Source: Oxalobacteraceae bacterium
GTDB lineage: Bacteria > Pseudomonadota > Gammaproteobacteria > Burkholderiales > Burkholderiaceae_D
Direction: 5' to 3'
Length of the DNA stretch: 64,000 nt
NCBI GenBank assembly: GCA_030698225.1
Contig: JAUYNR010000016.1
Location: 124,001 to 188,000 of the forward strand
Shown here: piece by piece, positions 46,130 through 56,648 of the stretch
How the letters are laid out: each line of letters opens with the position of its first letter
How positions within the stretch are numbered: position 1 is the stretch's first letter
Notes under the pieces: generated by a model
Seen by the model: the letters and a program-made list of their open reading frames with translations, nothing else
Told to the model about the DNA's origin: nothing
The model's database searches: none
Position numbers and translations under genes: made by a program

Positions 46130-46798
46130 ATGAATCCGCGTATCCTGGCCGCGCTGGCCATTGCTGCTAGCTCGCTTGTTGTTACTGCCTGCGGACAATC
46201 CAGTCATCCTGTAGCAAATAGCAATGCTCAGTCAACACCCTCAGCACAACCGCCAACCCAACCGGCGGCCCAAGAGGTAGCTGCACCTGCGCAAGTGCCG
46301 GCAGTTGCAGCACCACTCACAAAATCGGACAAGTTGGTGATTCAGGGTTTGGCCTCACAGGTTCCTGCGACTTGGACATCGTCGCAACCGAACAGCACCA
46401 TGCGGGTCGCCCAGTATGCAATGCCTCCTGCAGCAGGAGCTGATGCTGGCGAAGTTGCTGCCTATTTTTTTTCGACCGGGCAAGGCGGTAGTCATGAGGC
46501 GAACATCGAGCGCTGGACTTCGCAGTTTGTCAGTGCGGACGGCAAGCCGGTGGCACCGAAAATCAGTACCGGCAAGAGTGGTGAAACCGATGTCACCCTA
46601 GTGGAACTGCAGGGAACCTATGCGCGAGGCGTTGGCATGGGACAGACAGGCGATGCCAAGCCGGATCAGATTCTCCTGATCGCAATGGTGGAAACAACTA
46701 TCGGCCGGATTACATTGCAGATGTATGGCCCGAGCAAAACCGTATCTGCCCAACGTGACGGTTTTCTCAAACTCGCCAAGGGCTTCCATCCGGCTTAA
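46130..46798 (+). CDS. lipoprotein of unknown function
   Basis: 222 residues. Lipobox VTAC near residue 21 is followed by a disordered Gln/Pro/Ala/Ser linker (about 22-65). A compact domain of about 150 residues follows (VPATWTSSQPNSTMRVAQYAMP, AAYFFSTGQGGSHEANIERWTSQF, LVELQGTYARG, GFLKLAKGFHPA). No haem site or catalytic motif seen, and I do not recognise the family. It stands between the cytochrome cluster and ccmA with 300 bases free on both sides, so it is probably its own transcription unit. Confidence 0.75.
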   Translation: MNPRILAALAIAASSLVVTACGQSSHPVANSNAQSTPSAQPPTQPAAQEVAAPAQVPAVAAPLTKSDKLVIQGLASQVPATWTSSQPNSTMRVAQYAMPPAAGADAGEVAAYFFSTGQGGSHEANIERWTSQFVSADGKPVAPKISTGKSGETDVTLVELQGTYARGVGMGQTGDAKPDQILLIAMVETTIGRITLQMYGPSKTVSAQRDGFLKLAKGFHPA

Positions 46799-46866
46799 TC
46801 GGCGTTGCCTGCTTCCCTTCCGCACGTGGGGTAGGAATAGCGGTTCCTCATAGCATTTGGCAAAAA

Positions 46867-46880
46867 TTGAACTTGATCAT
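46867..46880 (+). promoter_or_regulatory. weak FNR-like site upstream of ccmA
   Basis: TTGAACTTGATCAT agrees with TTGATNNNNATCAA at eight of ten positions. The 294-base gap before ccmA also contains a CCCTTCT/AGAAGGG hairpin (46930-46936 with 46949-46955) and no gene I can support. Confidence 0.25.
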
Positions 46881-47092
46881 AGAAAAGCTCTTCAGATTAT
46901 TCTGTGGGCAAAGGCTGTACGGTCGGGACCCCTTCTCCCGCTTGCGGCAGAAGGGAGTTTGGCCATTAGTAATCCACAGAAAACCCAGATGAATCTTCAT
47001 TTTGAACCGCAGGAAAATCCGGTGCAATCAGTGTCGTTCCCGCCTGCGCGCGCGGATCTTGCTGTACCATCCTCCGCCACGGGAGGTAACAA

Positions 47093-47728
47093 ATGACTTT
47101 GCAGGTGCTTCAGCTTACTTGCGCGCGCGGCGAGCGACAGTTGTTCAATGACATCAATTTTGACATCAATGCGGGCGATGCAATGCGTATCGCGGGCACC
47201 AATGGAAGTGGCAAAACCAGCCTGCTGCGCATGCTGTGCGGCCTGGCGTTTCCTGCCGAGGGGGAAGTGCGCTGGAGTGGTCGCAACATACGCGCGGTGC
47301 GCGAGGAATTCGGCAGCCAGATGATCTATCTCGGTCATGCAAACGGCGTGAAAGACGACCTGCTTGCTTGGGAAAACATTGTCATCGCTTCAACCTTGTC
47401 AGGCAGTCCGGTCAGCCGCGACCAAGCGTACGCCGCACTCGAACAGCTCGGACTGGCCCGGGCCGCCGATCTGCCGACACGGGCTTTATCGCAAGGCCAG
47501 CGCAAACGGGTCGCGCTGGCGCGGCTGTGGCTGTGCATGAAGACGCCGTTATGGGTACTCGACGAGCCATTTACAGCACTCGACCAGAATGCGGTTACCC
47601 AATTGTGCGGCGCGCTGAACCAGCACCTGGCGCAAGGCGGCATGGTGGTTTACACAACGCATCAGGAAATCGAACTGAGCGCGCAACGCCTGCTGTGTCT
47701 CGATCTTTCCCAGGATGCCCGATGCTAA
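47093..47728 (+). CDS. ccmA: haem exporter ATP-binding subunit CcmA
   Basis: 211-residue ABC ATPase. Walker A GTNGSGKT (35-42), signature LSQGQRKRVALARL, Walker B LWVLDEPFTALD and the switch His in TTHQ. With CcmB and CcmC it powers release of haem-loaded CcmE in System I cytochrome-c maturation. Length is typical. The last seven bases overlap ccmB. A ribosome site (GGAGG) precedes the ATG. Confidence 0.95.
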   Translation: MTLQVLQLTCARGERQLFNDINFDINAGDAMRIAGTNGSGKTSLLRMLCGLAFPAEGEVRWSGRNIRAVREEFGSQMIYLGHANGVKDDLLAWENIVIASTLSGSPVSRDQAYAALEQLGLARAADLPTRALSQGQRKRVALARLWLCMKTPLWVLDEPFTALDQNAVTQLCGALNQHLAQGGMVVYTTHQEIELSAQRLLCLDLSQDARC

Positions 47729-48390
47729 AAGCACTCAATGGCGTGATTCGGCGTGACCTGCTGCTGGCGTTTCGGCGTCGTTCGGACGTGCTGACCACCT
47801 TATTCTTTTTTGTCATTGTCGCGACCCTGTTTCCACTGGGGGTCGGTCCGGAGTCGACGCTGCTGCGCACGATGGCGCCGGGCATTCTGTGGGTGGCAGC
47901 ACTGCTGGCGTCGATGCTGGCGCTCGGGCGACTGTTTGCGCTCGATTATGCGGACGGTACGCTGGAGCAAATGCTGCTGTCTTCTGAGCCGCTCACGGTA
48001 ATCGTGATGGGCAAGATCATTGGACACTGGCTGGTATCCGGCCTGCCGCTGGTATTGCTGGCGCCTCTGCTCGCGGTTCAGTTCGATCTGCCGCGCGAGT
48101 CGGTTGCGGTACTTTTCTTCAGCCTGTTGATCGGCACTCCGGTATTGAGTCTGATTGGCGCTATCGGCGCAGCGCTGACGCTGGGCGTGCGCGGCGGCGG
48201 CGTGCTGGTATCGCTTTTGGTGCTACCGCTTTATATCCCGGTTCTGATCTTCGGCGCCGGCGCGGTGGGGGCCGAAGCCAGTGGACTGGGCAGCAGCGCG
48301 CATCTGCTCCTGCTGGGCGGCCTACTGGCCGGCGCAACTGCGCTGGCGCCATGGGCCACGGCTGCGGCGCTGCGCATTTCGCTTGAATAA
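47722..48390 (+). CDS. ccmB: haem exporter membrane subunit CcmB
   Basis: 222 residues, six membrane segments, starting MLKALNGVIRRDLLLAFRRRSDVL as in the family. It has the conserved LEQMLLSSEPL loop, the GTPVLSLIGAIGAALTLGVRGGG motif and a Leu/Ala-rich C-terminus. It forms the ABC complex with CcmA. The ATG at 47722 overlaps the end of ccmA. A 321-base gap containing a sigma-54 promoter separates it from ccmC. Confidence 0.95.
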   Translation: MLKALNGVIRRDLLLAFRRRSDVLTTLFFFVIVATLFPLGVGPESTLLRTMAPGILWVAALLASMLALGRLFALDYADGTLEQMLLSSEPLTVIVMGKIIGHWLVSGLPLVLLAPLLAVQFDLPRESVAVLFFSLLIGTPVLSLIGAIGAALTLGVRGGGVLVSLLVLPLYIPVLIFGAGAVGAEASGLGSSAHLLLLGGLLAGATALAPWATAAALRISLE

Positions 48391-48493
48391 GCCTGGAAAT
48401 GACCGTCAAACCCGAAGCTGCATTACCCAATGGGCCGCAGGCTTGGTCACAGAAAGAGATCGGGAGCGCGCAACTGCCGCTGCGAGGTGCCAG

Positions 48494-48509
48494 TGGCACA
48501 GTGCTTGCA
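48494..48509 (+). promoter_or_regulatory. sigma-54 promoter within the ccm locus, upstream of ccmC
   Basis: TGGCACAGTGCTTGCA matches TGGCACGNNNNTTGCW at every defined position except one, with exact GG-N10-GC spacing. It lies about 200 bases before ccmC in the gap after ccmB. The rest of the gap holds two short palindromes (TCTCAATATTGAGA and TCTGGC-TT-GCCAGA) but no gene. Confidence 0.75.
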
Positions 48510-48711
48510 TTACCGGGAGACAATATCTCTGATGCATCGCGATTATGTTTGTAAATCACTACTTTTCTTCTGGTAACGGCAATATTAACGATGCAAAGCT
48601 GTATGGCGTCAGGGCGGCGCGCAGCTTTTTCTCAATATTGAGAAGGTGGGTTTTCTGGCTTGCCAGAACCGCCGCCTAGCCGCCAGAACCACAATTTTGG
48701 GAGCCTAACAG

Positions 48712-49494
48712 GTGTCTATTTCTAACAACATTGCTACCGAGTCATGCGAATCGAGCCACTTTCACTGGTTCAAGTACGCGTCGCCGCAGGCTTTTTTCCC
48801 GATTTCGGGAAAATTGATTCCCTGGTTTGCCGCCATTGCTGTCATCTTGGGCGTGATCGGCCTGTATATCGGTTTTTTCATCGCGCCCACCGACCACCAG
48901 CAGGGCGAGTCCTACCGCATCATCTTCGTACACGTGCCAGCCGCCTGGATGTCGATGTTCATCTATCTGGTGATGGCATTCTGGGCCGCCATTGGCCTGG
49001 CCTTCAATACCCGCCTGTCATCGATGATGGCCAGCGCTCTGGCGCCTACCGGCGCCATGTTTGCCTTCCTGGCATTGTGGACCGGCGCACTGTGGGGCAA
49101 GCCGACCTGGGGCGCCTGGTGGGTCTGGGATGCGCGCCTGACGTCGGAACTGATCCTGCTGTTTTTGTACGTCGGCTTCATGGCGCTGCAGGCCTCGATC
49201 GACGAGCCGCGCCGTGCGGACAAGGCCGGTGCCGTACTGGCGCTGGTGGGCGTCATCAATGTGCCGATCATTTATTTTTCCGTGCAATGGTGGAACACGC
49301 TGCACCAGGGGTCGTCTATCAACATGACGAGCGCGCCCACCATGGCGATGACCATGCTGCTGGGCATGTTGATCATGGCACTGGCATTCTGGGCCTACAC
49401 CATTGCGATTACGTTGCTGCGCGTGCGTTGCATTGTGCAGGAGCGTGAACGGCACACCGATTGGGTCAAAGAATACACGGGGACAACAAAATGA
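48712..49494 (+). CDS. ccmC: haem-handling membrane protein CcmC
   Basis: 260 residues from a GTG preceded by GGGAG. Six membrane segments with the WWD motif WGAWWVWDARLTSELILLF. Conserved His residues flank it in FVHVPAAWMS and WWNTLHQGSS. CcmC loads haem onto CcmE. The stop overlaps ccmD (ATGA). First gene of the ccmC-I run and probably served by the sigma-54 site upstream. Confidence 0.95.
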   Translation: MSISNNIATESCESSHFHWFKYASPQAFFPISGKLIPWFAAIAVILGVIGLYIGFFIAPTDHQQGESYRIIFVHVPAAWMSMFIYLVMAFWAAIGLAFNTRLSSMMASALAPTGAMFAFLALWTGALWGKPTWGAWWVWDARLTSELILLFLYVGFMALQASIDEPRRADKAGAVLALVGVINVPIIYFSVQWWNTLHQGSSINMTSAPTMAMTMLLGMLIMALAFWAYTIAITLLRVRCIVQERERHTDWVKEYTGTTK

Positions 49495-49691
49495 TTTGGC
49501 AAAGCTGGAGCGATTTTTTCACGATGGGCGGTTACGCCCTGTATGTGTGGGGTTCGTTTGTCGTCGTCTTCGGGTGTATGGCGGGTGAAGTCCTGCTTCT
49601 GAAGCAGCGCGCCAAATCGATTCGCACACAACTGGTCAGCGCACACAAAGCGCGCGCATCCGATGCGCCGCACACTCGGAGCAAGCAATGA
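49491..49691 (+). CDS. ccmD: haem exporter small subunit CcmD
   Basis: 66 residues: one membrane segment ([25 protein letters not shown]) with the family [14 protein letters not shown] start and a basic cytoplasmic tail. It stabilises the CcmABC-CcmE complex. Overlaps ccmC and ccmE by four bases each. Confidence 0.9.
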   Translation: MIWQSWSDFFTMGGYALYVWGSFVVVFGCMAGEVLLLKQRAKSIRTQLVSAHKARASDAPHTRSKQ

Positions 49692-50191
49692 AACCAAGAC
49701 ATAAACGACTGATCCTGATCACCGCCGGGCTGGCCACGCTGGGATTGGCGACATGGCTGGTGCTGTCGGCATTCCAGAAAAACCTCGTGTTCTTCTTTAC
49801 GCCGACCCAGATCGTGGCCGGCGAGGCGCCGCAAGGCAGAAGCTTCCGCATGGGCGGCATGGTCGAGGAGGGAAGCGTCAAGCGCCAGCCTGACGGCGTG
49901 ACCGTGGCCTTCGTCGTAACCGACAATGTGCAACGGGTGCCGGTCAACTATCGCGGCAGTCTGCCCGACTTGTTCAAGGAAGGAAAAGGCGTGGTTGCGC
50001 AGGGCAAACTGGGCAACGACAAGCTGTTTTTGGCCGACGAAGTGCTGGCCAAGCATGACGAAAACTATATGCCGCCGGAAGCCGCTTACGCCTTGAAAAA
50101 GGGCAAGGAAGTCAATGAAGCTGGAAAAGTCGGCCAAGCCGTCGATGCAGCAGTCGTCACCGGCGCCAATCAAACCAAGGACGCTAAATGA
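49688..50191 (+). CDS. ccmE: periplasmic haem chaperone CcmE
   Basis: 167 residues. An N-terminal membrane anchor is followed by an OB-fold domain. The covalent haem ligand His123 sits in VLAKHDENY, with Tyr127 as in the classical HxxxY form. The preceding segments ([32 protein letters not shown]) are typical. It receives haem from CcmC and passes it to CcmF. Coupled to both neighbours by overlap. Confidence 0.95.
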   Translation: MKPRHKRLILITAGLATLGLATWLVLSAFQKNLVFFFTPTQIVAGEAPQGRSFRMGGMVEEGSVKRQPDGVTVAFVVTDNVQRVPVNYRGSLPDLFKEGKGVVAQGKLGNDKLFLADEVLAKHDENYMPPEAAYALKKGKEVNEAGKVGQAVDAAVVTGANQTKDAK

Positions 50192-52182
50192 TTCCTGAGC
50201 TAGGTAATTTCTCGATAATACTGGCGCTGTGCCTGGCGCTGGTGCAGGGTATCCTGCCGATTGCCGGATCGTTTCGCAACAATGCGCGCTGGATGGCGCT
50301 GGCGCGACCGGCGGCTGCCGGACAGTTCGTCTTCGTCTCGATCGCCTTTGTCTGCCTGATCTATTCGTTTCTCACCAACGATTTTTCGGTACTCAATGTC
50401 GCCACCAATTCCAACTCGATGCTGCCGGTGTATTACCGCTTCGCCGCCTCCTGGGGCAGCCACGAAGGATCGATGCTGCTGTGGATCTGGATGCTGGTGA
50501 TGTGGACTTTCGCGGTGTCACTATTTAGCCGCCAGTTGCCCGATGAAACGATCGCACGCGTACTGGGCGTGATGGGATTGATCAGTGTCGGTTTCCTATG
50601 CTTCATGCTGTTTACCTCCAATCCGTTCGAGCGCCTGTTGCCGGCCGCCATGGACGGGCGTGACTTGAACCCATTGCTGCAGGATTTCGGCATGATCATT
50701 CATCCGCCGCTGCTCTACATGGGCTACGTCGGCTTCTCGGTGGCCTTCTCGTTTGCGATTGCCGCATTAATGAGCGGCAAGTTCGATGCCGCCTGGGCGC
50801 GCTGGTCGCGGCCTTGGACCATGGCTGCGTGGGTGTTTTTGACACTGGGCATTTTTATGGGCAGCTACTGGGCCTACTATGAACTGGGCTGGGGTGGCTG
50901 GTGGTTTTGGGATCCGGTGGAAAATGCTTCCTTCATGCCATGGCTGGTGGGCACGGCACTGATCCATTCGCTGGCTGTCACCGAAAAGCGCGGCAGCTTC
51001 AAGAACTGGACCGTGCTGCTGGCCATCGTTGCTTTCTCGCTGTCGCTGCTGGGTACCTTCCTGGTGCGTTCCGGGGTGCTGACCTCGGTCCATGCCTTCG
51101 CCACCGATCCGCGCCGCGGCCTGTTCATCCTGGTGTTTCTGGTCATCGTCATCGGCGGCTCGCTGCTGCTGTATGCATGGCGCGCACCCAAGGTTGGCGT
51201 GGGCGGAAAATTCAGCATGTTTTCGCGTGAATCGATGCTGCTGATCAATAACGTGCTGTTCTTGGCGGCGGCCGGCACCGTCTTGCTGGGCACGCTCTAT
51301 CCGCTGTTTCTCGATGCACTCAATCTGGGCAAACTCTCGGTCGGACCGCCGTACTTTGAAGCGGTCTTCGTGCCCTTGATGATCCCGATTCTGTTGTTGC
51401 TGGCGGTGGGGCCGTTCGTGCGCTGGAAAGACGCTTGCTTCAAGGAGGTGCTGATGCGCTTGCGCTGGATCGCGCTGGGCACATTGATCTTCGCGGTGGC
51501 GGTGGCGTTGATGTTGAAGCCATCGCTGATGGTGCTGGTCGGCATTACGCTGGCGGGCTGGATATTTCTTGGGACTGCGTCCCATCTGCGCCAGCGCCTG
51601 CGCCATGCGCCGGCCGGCGCCTCGCTTGGGAAGCGCATGCGCAGCCTGCCCCTCAGTTATTGGGGCATGCTGGTGGCGCATGCCGGTATTGGCGTGTTCG
51701 TGGTCGGCGTGACGATGGTCAAAGGTTTCGATAGCGCCAACGATGTCAGCATGCGCGTGGGCGACACCACCAGTGTCGGCGGCTATACTTTCCGCTTGAC
51801 CGGCCTGGAGGAACTCAAGGGCGCCAACTACGTCGCCGCACGCGGCACTTTCGAGGTCACGCAGGGCGACAAGAAGGTTGCGACGATGCTACCGGAGAAG
51901 CGCTTCTACCCGGTGCAAAAAATGCCGATGACAGAAGCTGCGATTGACCGGGGTTTAACCCGCGATCTGTATGTCTCGCTAGGGGAAACGACAGGCAACG
52001 ACTACTGGGTGGTGCGGGTGCAGCACAAGCCCTTTGTCAGCTGGATCTGGGGCGGCTGCCTGATCATCGCCTTCGGCGGTTTTTTGGCCGCATCCGACCG
52101 CCGTTACCGCATGGGTTCGCGCAAGCGGCAAGCGGCAACGCACGTAGCGCCCGGCGCCAACCCGATTAACGCAGCCGTATAA
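50188..52182 (+). CDS. ccmF: cytochrome c haem lyase subunit CcmF
   Basis: 664 residues, about 14-15 membrane segments. The WWD motif is [20 protein letters not shown], with family blocks [30 protein letters not shown] and [11 protein letters not shown]. It is the ligase of System I that attaches haem from CcmE to apocytochrome. Length is normal. ccmG follows 13 bases downstream. Confidence 0.96.
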   Translation: MIPELGNFSIILALCLALVQGILPIAGSFRNNARWMALARPAAAGQFVFVSIAFVCLIYSFLTNDFSVLNVATNSNSMLPVYYRFAASWGSHEGSMLLWIWMLVMWTFAVSLFSRQLPDETIARVLGVMGLISVGFLCFMLFTSNPFERLLPAAMDGRDLNPLLQDFGMIIHPPLLYMGYVGFSVAFSFAIAALMSGKFDAAWARWSRPWTMAAWVFLTLGIFMGSYWAYYELGWGGWWFWDPVENASFMPWLVGTALIHSLAVTEKRGSFKNWTVLLAIVAFSLSLLGTFLVRSGVLTSVHAFATDPRRGLFILVFLVIVIGGSLLLYAWRAPKVGVGGKFSMFSRESMLLINNVLFLAAAGTVLLGTLYPLFLDALNLGKLSVGPPYFEAVFVPLMIPILLLLAVGPFVRWKDACFKEVLMRLRWIALGTLIFAVAVALMLKPSLMVLVGITLAGWIFLGTASHLRQRLRHAPAGASLGKRMRSLPLSYWGMLVAHAGIGVFVVGVTMVKGFDSANDVSMRVGDTTSVGGYTFRLTGLEELKGANYVAARGTFEVTQGDKKVATMLPEKRFYPVQKMPMTEAAIDRGLTRDLYVSLGETTGNDYWVVRVQHKPFVSWIWGGCLIIAFGGFLAASDRRYRMGSRKRQAATHVAPGANPINAAV

Positions 52183-52195
52183 GGCAAGGCCGATC

Positions 52196-52723
52196 ATGAA
52201 ACGTTTTCTTTTGCCCTTGGGAATATTCGTCGCACTGGTGCTGTTTCTGGGCGTCGGGCTACGTTTGAATCCCCGTGAAATTCCCTCGCCCTTCATCGGG
52301 AAAGCGGCGCCAGCATTCACCTTGGCGCAACTGCATGACCAGGCCAAAACCATCTCGCCGCAGGATATGGCCGGACAAGTCTGGTTGTTGAATGTATGGG
52401 CATCGTGGTGCGTGTCGTGCCGTCAGGAGCATCCGGTGCTGATGGATTTGGCCAAGCAGGGCGTGGTGCCGATTCTGGGCCTGAACTACAAGGACAAGCG
52501 CGAAGACGGCACCGGTTGGCTGCGTCAATTTGGCAATCCCTACCAGCTGTCGGCCTTCGATATTAAGGGCCGGGTCGGCATCGACTACGGCGTCTATGGC
52601 GTTCCCGAAACCTTCGTCATCGACAAGCGTGGCGTGATTCGCTTGAAGCATGTCGGGCCGGTGACGCCGGAAGTCGTCACTGAAAAACTATTACCTTTGA
52701 TTAAAGAGTTGAACCGTGCATAG
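52196..52723 (+). CDS. ccmG: thiol-disulfide oxidoreductase CcmG (DsbE)
   Basis: 175 residues. N-terminal membrane anchor, then a thioredoxin fold with active site Cys72-Val-Ser-Cys75 (WASWCVSC) and the CcmG-specific acidic region GLNYKDKRED plus cis-proline VPETFVID. It keeps apocytochrome CXXCH cysteines reduced. Its stop overlaps ccmH by eight bases. Confidence 0.93.
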   Translation: MKRFLLPLGIFVALVLFLGVGLRLNPREIPSPFIGKAAPAFTLAQLHDQAKTISPQDMAGQVWLLNVWASWCVSCRQEHPVLMDLAKQGVVPILGLNYKDKREDGTGWLRQFGNPYQLSAFDIKGRVGIDYGVYGVPETFVIDKRGVIRLKHVGPVTPEVVTEKLLPLIKELNRA

Positions 52724-53198
52724 ATTATTGATCGGCTGCATGCTTTTTCTAGCGATGGCACTAGCCACTGCGCCTGCCCTTGCCGATGAGGCAAAACCGA
52801 TCGCAGCCAATCCTGCGCTGGAAGAACACGTGATGGCCCTGTCGGAAGAGTTGCGTTGCCTGGTATGTCAAAACCAAACTATCGCTGACTCGAACGCCGA
52901 ACTGGCCATCGACCTGCGCAACCAAGTGCGCGAAAAGCTCGAACAAGGCATGTCGGACCAGGACGTGATTGACTACATGGTGCAGCGCTACGGCGATTTC
53001 ATCCTGTATCGCCCGCCGCTCAAGATGACTACCTGGCTGCTGTGGTTCGGACCATTTATATTGCTCATCGGTGGCATCATTTTCCTCGGCCTGAAGCTGC
53101 GCCGGAGTCGAGCCCAAGTTGACGCATTGCCGGAAGCCGACATGCAGCGTGCCGCAGCACTGCTGGGTGCGACCCCCACCACGAAGGAAACAAAATGA
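52716..53198 (+). CDS. ccmH: CcmH thiol-reductase subunit of the haem lyase
   Basis: 160 residues from a GTG. Signal peptide, then the redox motif LRCLVCQNQ (Cys48 and Cys51) in a three-helix domain, then a membrane segment near 105-127. It works with CcmG and CcmF in reducing and ligating apocytochrome. It has only the N-terminal CcmH part; the TPR part is the separate next gene. Confidence 0.93.
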   Translation: MHRLLIGCMLFLAMALATAPALADEAKPIAANPALEEHVMALSEELRCLVCQNQTIADSNAELAIDLRNQVREKLEQGMSDQDVIDYMVQRYGDFILYRPPLKMTTWLLWFGPFILLIGGIIFLGLKLRRSRAQVDALPEADMQRAAALLGATPTTKETK

Positions 53199-54463
53199 CT
53201 GTATTTTTAATTGTCGCGGCGCTGTTGATCGCCGGCAGCTTGCTTTTCATTTTACCGACGCTGCTACGCAAAGAGGCTGTTGCGAGCCCGCATGCGCTGC
53301 GCGATGAGGTCAATCTGACGGTGCTGCGCGACCAGTTGCGCGAACTCGACGCCGATGTGGCGGCCGGCGCCATCGATGCGGCAGGATATGCGAGCGCCAG
53401 GCAGGAATTGGAAAGACGCGTGGCCGAAGATGTGCAACCCGGCGTGACCGCCACCGCCACCGCATCTGCATCGGGCAAGCGCTGGACTGCAGTGGTGGTC
53501 GGACTGGCAGTGCCGGCGCTCGCCGTCGCGCTTTATTTGGTGCTGGGATCGCCCGCCGGAATCGACCCGGCACAGGTCGATGCACAGAAGGGGCAATCGC
53601 ACGAGGTAACTGAAGAACAGATCGTGGGCATGGTCGCCGGACTAGCCCAGCGCCTCAAGAGCAATCCCGATGATGTCGAAGGCTGGAGCATGCTGGCGCG
53701 CTCCTACAATGCATTGGGACGGTTTGGCGAAGCCGCCGACGCGTATGCGCGTCTGGTGAAGCTGGTCCCGGGCGACGCCGATCTGCTGGCTGACTACGCC
53801 GACACTTTGGCCATGTCGCAAAACAAGAGCCTGCAGGGGGAACCGGAAAAACTGATTGCCCTTGCACTGGCAGCCGACCCGAAAAATATCAAGGCGCTGG
53901 CCTTGTCCGGCAGTGCCGCATTCGAGCGGCGCGCCTATCAGGAGGCGGTCGCGCACTGGAAAAACATCCTGCTGCTGGTGCCGCCGGAGTCCGATATTGC
54001 ACGTTCGACCATGAGCAGCATCGGCGAGGCGCAAGGCTTGGCAGGTGCGCCGGCGGGCGCGCAAGCTCCCGTGCCTGTTGCGTTAAACACGTCGACAGCA
54101 GCGGCACCGGCTGTGGTAGCCGCCGAAGTGGCAGGGACCGTCGAGCTTGATGCGGCGCTGCGCTCCAAGGTTGCCGATACCGATACCGTTTTCATCTTCG
54201 CCCGCGCCGCGCAGGGTCCGCGTTTCCCGTTGGCGGTCTTGCGCAAGCAAGTGAAAGACCTGCCAGTGAGTTTTGTGCTTGATGACAGCATGAGCATGGT
54301 CCCGGACGCCAAATTGTCGGGCTTTCCGATGGTGGTGGTTGGCGCGCGTATTTCGAAGTCGGGTAGCGCTACACCGAGTGCCGGTGAATTCGAAGGCCTG
54401 ACCGAACCCGTCCGCCCCGGCGCGAAAGGCCTGAAGATTCGGATCAATTCACAACGCAAATAG
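53195..54463 (+). CDS. ccmI: CcmI apocytochrome chaperone
   Basis: 422 residues. Two membrane segments (about 1-25 and 92-112) are separated by a cytoplasmic loop with a coiled-coil (LRDQLRELDADVAAG). A periplasmic TPR domain follows (EGWSMLARSYNALGRFGEAADAYARLVKLVP and more), then a C-terminal domain (DTVFIFARAAQGPRFPLAVLRKQVKDLP). It binds the apocytochrome C-terminus for ligation. Last gene of the run, followed by a hairpin. Confidence 0.92.
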   Translation: MTVFLIVAALLIAGSLLFILPTLLRKEAVASPHALRDEVNLTVLRDQLRELDADVAAGAIDAAGYASARQELERRVAEDVQPGVTATATASASGKRWTAVVVGLAVPALAVALYLVLGSPAGIDPAQVDAQKGQSHEVTEEQIVGMVAGLAQRLKSNPDDVEGWSMLARSYNALGRFGEAADAYARLVKLVPGDADLLADYADTLAMSQNKSLQGEPEKLIALALAADPKNIKALALSGSAAFERRAYQEAVAHWKNILLLVPPESDIARSTMSSIGEAQGLAGAPAGAQAPVPVALNTSTAAAPAVVAAEVAGTVELDAALRSKVADTDTVFIFARAAQGPRFPLAVLRKQVKDLPVSFVLDDSMSMVPDAKLSGFPMVVVGARISKSGSATPSAGEFEGLTEPVRPGAKGLKIRINSQRK

Positions 54464-54480
54464 ATGCATTGCTGATTTAC

Positions 54481-54503
54481 TATCTCCGGCAGATCCGGAG
54501 ATA
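54481..54503 (+). terminator. terminator hairpin of the ccm operon
   Basis: TATCTCCGG (54481-54489) and CCGGAGATA (54495-54503) form a perfect nine-base stem with a five-base loop, followed by AAATTTTC. It stands 18 bases beyond the ccmI stop. Confidence 0.7.
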
Positions 54504-54579
54504 GCTAAATTTTCAACGCTGAATACCACGCAGCCTTAAATTAGTGCGAAAGAGCGGTTTGCGTGTTGCTGCCCTATGT

Positions 54580-56156
<1,577 letters not shown>

Positions 56157-56170
56157 GCACTTTGGGTGCC

Positions 56171-56191
56171 GACAGGCTGTAACAGCCTGTC
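56171..56191. terminator. hairpin after serS
   Basis: GACAGGCTG (56171-56179) and CAGCCTGTC (56183-56191) form a perfect nine-base stem with a three-base loop. It lies between serS and the convergent HTH gene. There is no T-run, so it may work in both directions or need a factor. Confidence 0.65.
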
Positions 56192-56199
56192 GGGAATTG

Positions 56200-56487
56200 T
56201 CAGGCAGCTTCCAGCACCAGATACATTCTCTGACCGATGCGTGCGGCCAGTTTGATGAGCATGTCGAGTCTGAACTTGTCGCATTTTCCGCGCACCAGAT
56301 CCGACACGCGCGACTGGCTGATGCCGAGACGGGCCGATGCTTGCTGCTGGGTCCAGCCGTGTTCGGCGATGACGCTGCGCAGTTTCGCCATCAGGTCCGC
56401 GCGCATGTCGAGCACGGCCGCTTCTTCGGGGGGGATGCCGGGGGGGGCAAAGGCAACAACTCGGGGTGAGCTGAGCAACTCTTTCAT
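56200..56487 (-). CDS. XRE-family helix-turn-helix protein (antitoxin-like)
   Basis: 95 residues: MRADLMAKLRSVIAEHGWTQQQASARLGISQSRVSDLVRGKCDKF forms a clear HTH. The C-terminal LIKLAARIGQRMYLVLEAA resembles antitoxins of the HigA2 group that pair with Gp49-like toxins. The 160 bases before it (56488-56648) hold no toxin gene, so it is either an orphan or has lost its partner. Confidence 0.75.
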   Translation of the reverse strand: MKELLSSPRVVAFAPPGIPPEEAAVLDMRADLMAKLRSVIAEHGWTQQQASARLGISQSRVSDLVRGKCDKFRLDMLIKLAARIGQRMYLVLEAA

Positions 56488-56648
56488 GACTTCTCCTGTT
56501 TCTCCTTGCGTGGCCGTGGACGATGAATAGTCGCCGGCCGACGTGACGAGCCGGCAGTGTGCATGGGAATCGGGACTTTGTACTTATCCTATCTCAAGTT
56601 TTTGGGAGCGTTTTTGCAGGAATTGCGAAACTTGGACGGCGCTTCGCA

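Noticed and set aside
46857-47096. 79-codon open frame upstream of ccmA
   Set aside because: It spans a hairpin and the ccmA ribosome site, and has no similarity to a known small protein or a convincing start.
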